A stretch of 11,625 nt of DNA from Peptococcaceae bacterium (GTDB lineage: Bacteria > Bacillota > DSM-12270 > Thermacetogeniales > Thermacetogeniaceae), in assembly GCA_003160265.1 (NCBI GenBank), contig PLQY01000100.1, forward strand, positions 24,359 to 35,983. The letters run 5' to 3'. Positions within the stretch are counted from its first letter, which is position 1. Every line of letters starts with the position of its first letter. The notes beneath the pieces were generated by a model. It searched no databases. It saw only the letters and a list, made by a program, of their open reading frames with translations, and was not told the origin of the DNA. The translations under genes and the position numbers were made by a program. Positions 7,659 through 11,625 of the stretch are shown here, in pieces.

Positions 7659-8190
7659 TCTCGTTTCACTCCCAGGTTTTACTTATTATGTTATTCAGCA
7701 CCGGTTAATCAATGTCCGCAACAGTGGGGCCGGCATCCAACCACGTTTGGTGGTGGGCGATTGGTCGTTGGATTCATGCCCGTCTGCAGGCCTATCATTT
7801 TTGTGTTGGCCGCCAAAACCTTTGTTTCTCTAACCGCTGCCCACCAACCACCAATATACCCAGATGCTACCTTAATACAGTATGTAAACCGGGGTGAGGG
7901 TGTTACCTTTCTTCCGGCATTGATCATTTTCCCGCGGCCAGACCCCCGTCCGGCGAAGCACAAATGGGGGATGAGCTGATGATAGCTTCACGGTGAGTAA
8001 CTGTTAAATAATGGCATGCATATTATGATCAGGATTTATCCGTCTATCAGGCAGTCGGCAATTTACCCCACCAACTTGAAGAACAAGCCACTCGGGCTGC
8101 TGCGCCCTCTTCGATATGGCTCGGACTGCAGCCTGGAGGAAGAAAAGCTATACTTGCCGATCAATCATGGTATGTATGGGAGGAGATTGT
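7659..8190. other. Divergent intergenic region with nested inverted repeats, no gene seen
   Basis: About 530 bases separate the divergently transcribed methyltransferase and dehydratase genes. I find no convincing gene; the short open frames lack start signals and protein-like composition. The left end carries the minus-strand promoter. Between 7731 and 7780, GGCA-TCCAAC (7732-7741) pairs with GTTGGA...TGCC (7767-7780) with a bulge, enclosing ACCAC-GTTTG-GTGGT. A further imperfect inverted copy of the GGTGGTGGGC segment (7749-7759) occurs at 7842-7857. TTGGC-C-GCCAA lies near 7809-7819. Structured RNA, operator sites or a degenerate miniature element are all possible. Confidence 0.5.
7685..7712 (-). 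promoter_or_regulatory. Candidate sigma-A promoter of the glycosylation cluster
   Basis: Read on the minus strand: TTGATT (7712-7707), a 16-nt spacer and CATAAT (7690-7685). The -35 matches four and the -10 five of six consensus bases. Transcription would begin around 7678, about 20 nt before the methyltransferase GTG. CATAAT also resembles sporulation-sigma -10 elements, but no matching -35 was found. Confidence 0.5.
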
Positions 8191-9174
8191 GTGAAGGTAC
8201 TGATTACGGGAATAACTGGGTTTGTCGGCAGCCATCTGGCGGAATTGTGCCTACAGAAACCGGAGGTGAAGGTATGCGGAACGGTGCGCACCCGTAGCCG
8301 GCTGAACAACATCAGCCATCTCATACCCAGGCTGGAACTGCACGAGTGCGACCTGCGGGACCCGTTTTCCGTGCAGAAGGTGCTGGCGGAGGTGGCACCG
8401 GACTACATCTTCCACCTGGCTGCCCAGAGCTTCGTGCCCGCTTCCTGGAAGGCGCCGGAGGAGACCATCTCCACCAACGTTCTCAGCCAGCTCAATATAT
8501 TTGAAGGAATACGCCAGCTCAAACTGGAAACGCGGGTGCAGATCGCCTGCTCGTCCGAACAGTACGGCCTGGTCTATCCCGACGAACTGCCGATCGGTGA
8601 GGACAACCCGTTTCGGCCGCTCTCTCCGTATGGCGTGAGCAAGGTCGCCCAGGACCTGCTGGGGTACCAGTACCACGCCTCTTATGGATTGCATATCGTC
8701 CGCACCCGGGCATTCAATCATACAGGGCCGCGCCGGGGAGAGAGCTTTGTCACATCCAGCTTCTGCAAACAGGTGGCGGAGATCGAGGCCGGGAGGCGCC
8801 TGCCGGTGCTGCGCTGCGGCAACCTGGACGCCCGCCGGGACTTTACCGACGTGCGGGACATGGTACGCGCCTACTGGCTGGCTCTCGAAAAGGGCGAACC
8901 TGGAGAGGTCTACGTGGTAGCGTCAGGCACTGCGTACCTGATCCGGGAGGTGTTGGACACCGTGCTGGCCAACACCAGGTGCAGTATCAAGGTGGAGAAT
9001 GCGTCGGAGCTGATGCGGCCTTCGGATGTGCCGGTCCTGTTGGGCGATGCCACCAAGTTCCGCAACCTCACCGGTTGGGTGCCACAGATCCCCTTCGCCA
9101 AAACCATGAGCGACCTGCTGGATTACTGGCGGATGGTGATCACCGAAGAGGCTGCCTGCAAGCATACCGTTTGA
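8191..9174 (+). CDS. Extended SDR of the GDP-mannose 4,6-dehydratase / RMD type
   Basis: The 327-residue NAD(P)-dependent nucleotide-sugar enzyme has a glycine motif GITGFVG (7-13) binding the cofactor, FHLAAQS (74-80), SSEQYG (121-126) and the catalytic pair Y147/K151 (YGVSK). FNHTGPRRGESFVTSSF (175-191) and GNLDARRDFTDVRD (210-223) are typical of GDP-mannose dehydratases and, for the latter, of GDP-4-keto-6-deoxymannose reductases. Dehydratase versus reductase is not settled. Start: GTG 8191 lies 5 nt after GGGAGGAG (8178-8185) and begins exactly at the Rossmann strand; an upstream in-frame ATG (8116) adds unrelated residues. Length fits the family. It is transcribed divergently from the glycosyltransferase cluster and probably makes a deoxyhexose donor (GDP-rhamnose or GDP-fucose type) for it; this link is inferred from proximity. 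Confidence 0.87.
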   Translation: MKVLITGITGFVGSHLAELCLQKPEVKVCGTVRTRSRLNNISHLIPRLELHECDLRDPFSVQKVLAEVAPDYIFHLAAQSFVPASWKAPEETISTNVLSQLNIFEGIRQLKLETRVQIACSSEQYGLVYPDELPIGEDNPFRPLSPYGVSKVAQDLLGYQYHASYGLHIVRTRAFNHTGPRRGESFVTSSFCKQVAEIEAGRRLPVLRCGNLDARRDFTDVRDMVRAYWLALEKGEPGEVYVVASGTAYLIREVLDTVLANTRCSIKVENASELMRPSDVPVLLGDATKFRNLTGWVPQIPFAKTMSDLLDYWRMVITEEAACKHTV

Positions 9175-9200
9175 CGTCTGGCGCTTGAATACCGGCAAGC

Positions 9201-9229
9201 TTGAGTGCGGGGCGCCAATATGATAAGAT
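9201..9229 (+). promoter_or_regulatory. Candidate sigma-A promoter of the rph operon
   Basis: TTGAGT (9201-9206), a 17-nt spacer and TAAGAT (9224-9229), with TGA directly before the -10 (extended -10 type). It lies 93 nt upstream of the rph start and 27 nt after the dehydratase stop, so rph, rdgB and the phosphoesterase can be transcribed independently of the sugar gene. Confidence 0.45.
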
Positions 9230-9255
9230 TTGGTAAAGAAGGTTTGCTTGTGTCA

Positions 9256-9276
9256 GGCGGGAAGGCCCCGCCCGCC
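9256..9276 (+). other. GC-rich hairpin in the rph leader
   Basis: GGCGGG (9256-9261) can pair with either of two CCCGCC copies (9267-9272 or 9271-9276). It lies between the candidate promoter and the rph SD. There is no T run, so it is not a standard terminator; a leader structure is possible. RNase PH autoregulation is not implied by anything seen. Confidence 0.3.
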
Positions 9277-9321
9277 AAGTGGTGGACGGGCAGCATGCCT
9301 GCCTTAAAGGAGATGTTGTTG

Positions 9322-10035
9322 ATGCGCTCGGACGGGAGAAAGCCCGGGGAACTGCGACCTGTCGCAATACACCGCAATTATCTCAAGTATGCCGGGGGCT
9401 CGGTCCTGATCGAAGTGGGGGACACCAGACTGATCTGCACTGCCAGCGTGGAGGACAAGGTGCCTCCGTTTCTCAGGGGCAAGGGCAAGGGTTGGGTCAC
9501 CGCCGAATACAGCATGATCCCCTGCTCTACCATGGTGCGCACGATCCGGGACATTACCAGGGGCCGGCTGAACGGGCGATCGTCGGAGATCCAGCGGCTG
9601 ATCGGGCGCTCGCTACGGGCGGCGGTGGATATGGAGAAGCTGGGGGAACGCACCGTGTGGATCGACTGCGACGTCATCCAGGCTGACGGGGGAACCCGCA
9701 CGGCGGCCATCACCGGCGCCTACGTGGCGCTGAAAGACGCCATGCGAGGCCTGGTGGCGCAGGGAGCTCTCAGTGAATTGCCGCTGCGGGACAGCGTGGC
9801 AGCGGTCAGCGTCGGTAAGGTTAACGGTGAGCTACTGCTCGATCTCTGCTTCGAGGAGGATTCCCGGGCCGAGGTGGATATGAACGTGGTGATGACCGGA
9901 AACGGGGAGTTCATAGAGATTCAGGGTACTGCCGAGGGGCAACCCTTTACCGGAGGGGAACTCCAGGAACTGCTGGCCTTGGCGGCCCGGGGGAATGATC
10001 GCCTGATCGTCAAACAGAAAGAAATATTGGAATAG
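9322..10035 (+). CDS. rph: Ribonuclease PH
   Basis: The 237-residue phosphorolytic 3'-5' exoribonuclease trims tRNA 3' ends after the CCA using phosphate, as a hexameric ring in the cytoplasm. Hallmarks: [13 protein letters not shown] (2-14) at the N-terminus, [16 protein letters not shown] (85-100) with Arg86 for phosphate binding, [20 protein letters not shown] (115-134) with Arg126, and [16 protein letters not shown] (178-193) with the acidic pair Asp180/Asp186 and QGTAEGQPF (201-209). Start: ATG 9322, with AAAGGAG (9306-9312) 9 nt upstream, gives the normal family N-terminus; upstream in-frame codons (from 9205) only add leader. One oddity is IPCST (66-70), where relatives usually have a PRAT or PRST segment. 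It heads the rph-rdgB-phosphoesterase run typical of Firmicutes. Confidence 0.97.
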   Translation: MRSDGRKPGELRPVAIHRNYLKYAGGSVLIEVGDTRLICTASVEDKVPPFLRGKGKGWVTAEYSMIPCSTMVRTIRDITRGRLNGRSSEIQRLIGRSLRAAVDMEKLGERTVWIDCDVIQADGGTRTAAITGAYVALKDAMRGLVAQGALSELPLRDSVAAVSVGKVNGELLLDLCFEEDSRAEVDMNVVMTGNGEFIEIQGTAEGQPFTGGELQELLALAARGNDRLIVKQKEILE

Positions 10036-10066
10036 AAGGGGAGAACGACCTATACCGCATGATTCT

Positions 10067-10693
10067 GTGGTAATTGCCAGCCGGAATCAGGGCAAGATCG
10101 CCGAATTTCATGAACTGCTGCAGGAGTTGGAACTGCATGTGTTCTCTCTGACGGATTTTCCCGGCCTGCCCGAGGTAGCGGAGACGGGAGCCACCTTCCA
10201 GGAGAACGCTCTGCTGAAAGCGCGTGCCGCCACCGGGGCCACCGGACTGGTGGCAGTGGCCGACGATTCCGGACTGGATGTGGACTATCTAAAGGGTGCC
10301 CCGGGTATTTATTCCTCCCGCTACGCCGGCTCCGATCATGATGATGCTGCCAACAACAGGAAGCTGTTGGCTGCCCTGGATGGGGTTCCGGCGAGCCGGC
10401 GCTCCGCCCGGTTTCGGTGTGTGATCGCTATCACTACGCCTGACGGAGGCGAGTACCTGAGCGAGGGCGTGTGCGAAGGCCGGATCACCACGGCGCCCAG
10501 GGGAGACGACGGTTTCGGTTACGACCCCGTGTTTCTGATACCGTCGCTGGGCCTGACCTTTGCAGAGTTGGGGGCTCTGGTAAAAAACCGGATCAGCCAC
10601 AGAGCCGAGGCCATGACCAACGCCAGGGAGATCCTGACCTATCTCTTAAAAAGCCCATCTATTACGTATACTTCTGACTTGAGTCGGGAGTGA
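10067..10693 (+). CDS. rdgB: XTP/dITP diphosphatase (RdgB/HAM1/YsnA)
   Basis: The protein hydrolyses non-canonical purine triphosphates (XTP, dITP) to monophosphate and pyrophosphate, cleaning the nucleotide pool. Numbered from GTG 10067 (208 residues): SRNQGK (5-10) triphosphate-binding loop, FQENALLKA (44-52), ADDSGLDVD (65-73) with the metal-binding acids, PGIYSSRYAG (79-88), GFGYDPVF (149-156) and SHRAEA (177-182), which together define the family. The start is unusual. GTG 10067 is the only standard in-frame codon, but AAGGGGAG (10036-10043) lies 23 nt before it and exactly 8 nt before an in-frame ATA at 10052, which would add P-H-D-S-V to the N-terminus. It follows rph by 31 nt, in the same order as in Bacillus (rph-ysnA-ysnB). 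Confidence 0.95.
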   Translation: MVIASRNQGKIAEFHELLQELELHVFSLTDFPGLPEVAETGATFQENALLKARAATGATGLVAVADDSGLDVDYLKGAPGIYSSRYAGSDHDDAANNRKLLAALDGVPASRRSARFRCVIAITTPDGGEYLSEGVCEGRITTAPRGDDGFGYDPVFLIPSLGLTFAELGALVKNRISHRAEAMTNAREILTYLLKSPSITYTSDLSRE

Positions 10694-10744
10694 AGAATGG
10701 AACCACTTCTATAGAACAGACCTACGAAACCCGGACGTGAAAAC

Positions 10745-10763
10745 CCGCGGGTTTCAGCCGCGG
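10745..10763 (+). other. CCGCGG hairpin resembling an IS200/IS605-type end
   Basis: CCGCGG (10745-10750) and CCGCGG (10758-10763) form a 6-bp stem with loop GTTTCAG, followed by AATGAAAG. The pattern 'CCCGCGGGTTTCAGCCGCGG-AATGAA' resembles the conserved right-end hairpin (also part of the guide RNA scaffold) of IS200/IS605 and TnpB elements. No transposase gene is present, so at most it is a relic. There is no T run, so a normal terminator is less likely. The resemblance is from memory, not from a search. Confidence 0.3.
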
Positions 10764-10855
10764 AATGAAAGCTCCTCTATGATTATCGCCCTAAATCATA
10801 AAGAATTATTGGAGCATGTATTCGGAAGTGGGAGGTGACCGGGATACCTCAGAGA

Positions 10856-11335
10856 ATGTGGTTAGGAGTCCTGAGTGACTCTCACGGAGATGTCGACCGG
10901 GCGAAACAGGCGGTTAAGGCCATGGGCGACGTCGATCTGGTGATCCACGCCGGCGATTTCTACCAGGATGCCCTCTACCTGGCGGATCAGTTCGGCGTCG
11001 ATGTTCATGCAGTGCTCGGCAACTGCGACCGGTGCGTGCCCGGCCCGCACGAGGAAGTGCTGGAGCTTTGCGGTCACCGGATCTACCTGACCCACGGCCA
11101 CCTCTACGGCGTCAAGCAGGGGTTGATGCGGCTGGCCTATCGCGTCCGGGAGGTGGATGCGGAGATGGCGATCTTCGGGCACACCCACGTACCGCAAAAC
11201 GAAGAGGTGGACGGAATCCGTTACCTGAACCCGGGCAGCGTTGCCTTCCCGCGCATACCCGGGCAGTTCACCTATGCTTTGGCGAGACTGGAGCCGGGTG
11301 TACCAGTTACCGTGGAGCTGTTCACCCTGACGTGA
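10856..11335 (+). CDS. YfcE/MJ0936/YsnB-family metallophosphoesterase
   Basis: The small binuclear-metal phosphodiesterase has 159 residues from ATG 10856. Metal ligands are visible in the usual order: D8-S-H10 (SDSHGD), D34 (HAGD), N57 with D59 region (GNCD), H80 and H82 (THGH), and H109/H111 (GHTH), then NPGSV (125-129). Family members hydrolyse model phosphodiesters; the physiological substrate is unknown. Start: ATG 10856 gives the usual 'M-x3-SDSH'-type N-terminus, but GGGAGG (10830-10835) lies 20 nt before it. A GTG at 10835 overlaps the SD itself, and an in-frame ATA at 10844 lies exactly 8 nt after the SD. It is the third gene of the rph-rdgB-phosphoesterase set, separated from rdgB by about 160 nt with a hairpin. 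Confidence 0.93.
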   Translation: MWLGVLSDSHGDVDRAKQAVKAMGDVDLVIHAGDFYQDALYLADQFGVDVHAVLGNCDRCVPGPHEEVLELCGHRIYLTHGHLYGVKQGLMRLAYRVREVDAEMAIFGHTHVPQNEEVDGIRYLNPGSVAFPRIPGQFTYALARLEPGVPVTVELFTLT

Positions 11336-11337
11336 AT

Positions 11338-11392
11338 GCTGCCACTGCTGACCTGGCAACAGGGCTTGATCCGGGTCTCGCCGGGTGGCAGC
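11338..11392 (+). ncRNA. Candidate structured RNA: three-way junction
   Basis: GCTGCCAC (11338-11345) pairs perfectly with GTGGCAGC (11385-11392). Inside are CCTG-GCAA-CAGG (11352-11363), a stem with a GNRA tetraloop, and CCGG-GTCTCG-CCGG (11371-11384), which stacks directly on the closing stem. The element begins two bases after the phosphoesterase stop codon. No T run follows, so it is not a standard terminator; mRNA 3'-end protection or attenuation are guesses. Confidence 0.35.
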
Positions 11393-11404
11393 CTGCTGAT
11401 CATG

Positions 11405-11434
11405 TTGAAAATTGTTTCCCCGGCATGGTATACT
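11405..11434 (+). promoter_or_regulatory. Sigma-A promoter of the tRNA-like sequence
   Basis: TTGAAA (11405-11410), an 18-nt spacer and TATACT (11429-11434), with TGG before the -10 (extended -10). Five of six matches in each hexamer make this the strongest promoter in the window. The start point would fall just upstream of the tRNA-like segment at 11446. Confidence 0.6.
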
Positions 11435-11445
11435 GAGAATTGCTT

Positions 11446-11494
11446 CGGGGTGTAGCCCAACTTGGTAGAACACATGGTGCACTTGCACAACCCC
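11446..11494 (+). pseudogene. Truncated tRNA-like sequence (5' half similar to tRNA-Pro)
   Basis: It begins with the same 11 bases (CGGGGTGTAGC) as the tRNA-Pro gene 129 nt downstream. It continues with a D-loop-like CTTGGTAGAAC and CACATGG, as in the 5' anticodon stem of Firmicute tRNA-Pro. After that the match stops: no 7-nt anticodon loop, no T-arm and no acceptor 3' strand are seen. Instead GTGC-ACTT-GCAC forms a small hairpin, and ACCCC (11490-11494) can pair back to GGGGT (11447-11451). Either a decayed tRNA gene behind an intact promoter or a small folded RNA. Not an obvious functional tRNA. Confidence 0.4.
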
Positions 11495-11539
11495 AATTTA
11501 TGAGAACGCTAATTCTGGCAAGAAAAGTAAAATATTTAA

Positions 11540-11568
11540 TCGACAAAGCACAAAAGGTAATTTAATAC
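11540..11568 (+). promoter_or_regulatory. Candidate promoter of tRNA-Pro
   Basis: TCGACA (11540-11545), a 17-nt spacer and TAATAC (11563-11568). The -35 matches five of six consensus bases, the -10 only three. It sits in a locally AT-rich stretch and ends 6 nt before the mature tRNA 5' end, which is short for a processed leader, so the true element may differ. Confidence 0.35.
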
Positions 11569-11574
11569 TTTGCT

Positions 11575-11625
11575 CGGGGTGTAGCGCAGTTTGGCTAGCG
11601 CGCCTGCTTTGGGAGCAGGAGGTCG
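11575..11625 (+). tRNA. tRNA-Pro(UGG), 5' part, cut by window end
   Basis: The acceptor 5' strand CGGGGTG (11575-11581) is followed by a D-arm (GCGCAGTTTGGCTAGCGC) and a perfect anticodon stem CCTGC/GCAGG (11603-11607 and 11615-11619) around the loop TTTGGGA. The anticodon is TGG at 11610-11612, reading proline CCN codons. The variable loop AGGTC is visible; T-arm and 3' acceptor strand lie beyond the edge. The layout matches Firmicute tRNA-Pro closely. Confidence 0.9.

Noticed and set aside
7497..7979. 160-residue plus-strand open frame and the minus-strand frame 7709-7963
   Set aside because: One overlaps the methyltransferase start in antisense, and both span the repeat-rich intergenic DNA without an SD or protein-like composition.
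8005..8040. Promoter for the dehydratase gene around TATTAT
   Set aside because: No acceptable -35 box was found at 16-18 nt spacing.
8251..8721. Minus-strand open frame inside the SDR gene
   Set aside because: It is a shadow of the dehydratase gene, which has all its motifs on the plus strand.

Overview
The window looks like a moderately GC-rich, spore-forming, low-redox Firmicute, probably a Peptococcaceae/Desulfotomaculum-Pelotomaculum-like clostridium. This rests on the rph - XTP pyrophosphatase - YsnB-type phosphoesterase order (the gerM-rph-ysnA-ysnB neighbourhood of Bacillus and relatives), strong Shine-Dalgarno sites, sigma-A-like promoters and a Firmicute-type tRNA-Pro. The taxonomic call is inference; no database was consulted.

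Left two thirds (about 1-7712, all minus strand): a surface-glycan or protein-glycosylation locus. Reading 5' to 3' on the minus strand from a sigma-A-like promoter near 7700, it encodes a class I methyltransferase, a GT4-type glycosyltransferase, a BchE-like radical SAM protein, two more GT4 glycosyltransferases paralogous to the first, and a GT2 glycosyltransferase. It ends in a collagen-like protein that runs off the left edge. That last gene is easy to miss because it has no stop inside the window. Its reading frame is an N-terminal cysteine-bearing domain followed by Gly-Ala-Thr triplets. A sigma-K-like promoter can be read just upstream of it. The combination of a threonine-rich collagen-like protein, several glycosyltransferases and a methyltransferase recalls the BclA-type exosporium glycoproteins, and suggests that the locus decorates a spore-surface collagen-like protein.

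A divergent intergenic region of about 530 bases (7659-8190) has no convincing gene but contains nested inverted repeats. To its right, on the plus strand, lies an extended short-chain dehydrogenase of the GDP-mannose dehydratase/reductase type, which could supply a deoxysugar nucleotide for the glycosyltransferases.

Right third (9201-11625, plus strand): housekeeping genes rph (RNase PH), rdgB (XTP/dITP diphosphatase) and a YfcE/MJ0936-family phosphoesterase. They are followed by a possible structured RNA, a strong promoter driving a truncated tRNA-like sequence, and the 5' part of a tRNA-Pro(UGG) gene cut by the window edge. In both rdgB and the phosphoesterase gene the best-placed codon after the ribosome binding site is ATA, not a standard start codon.
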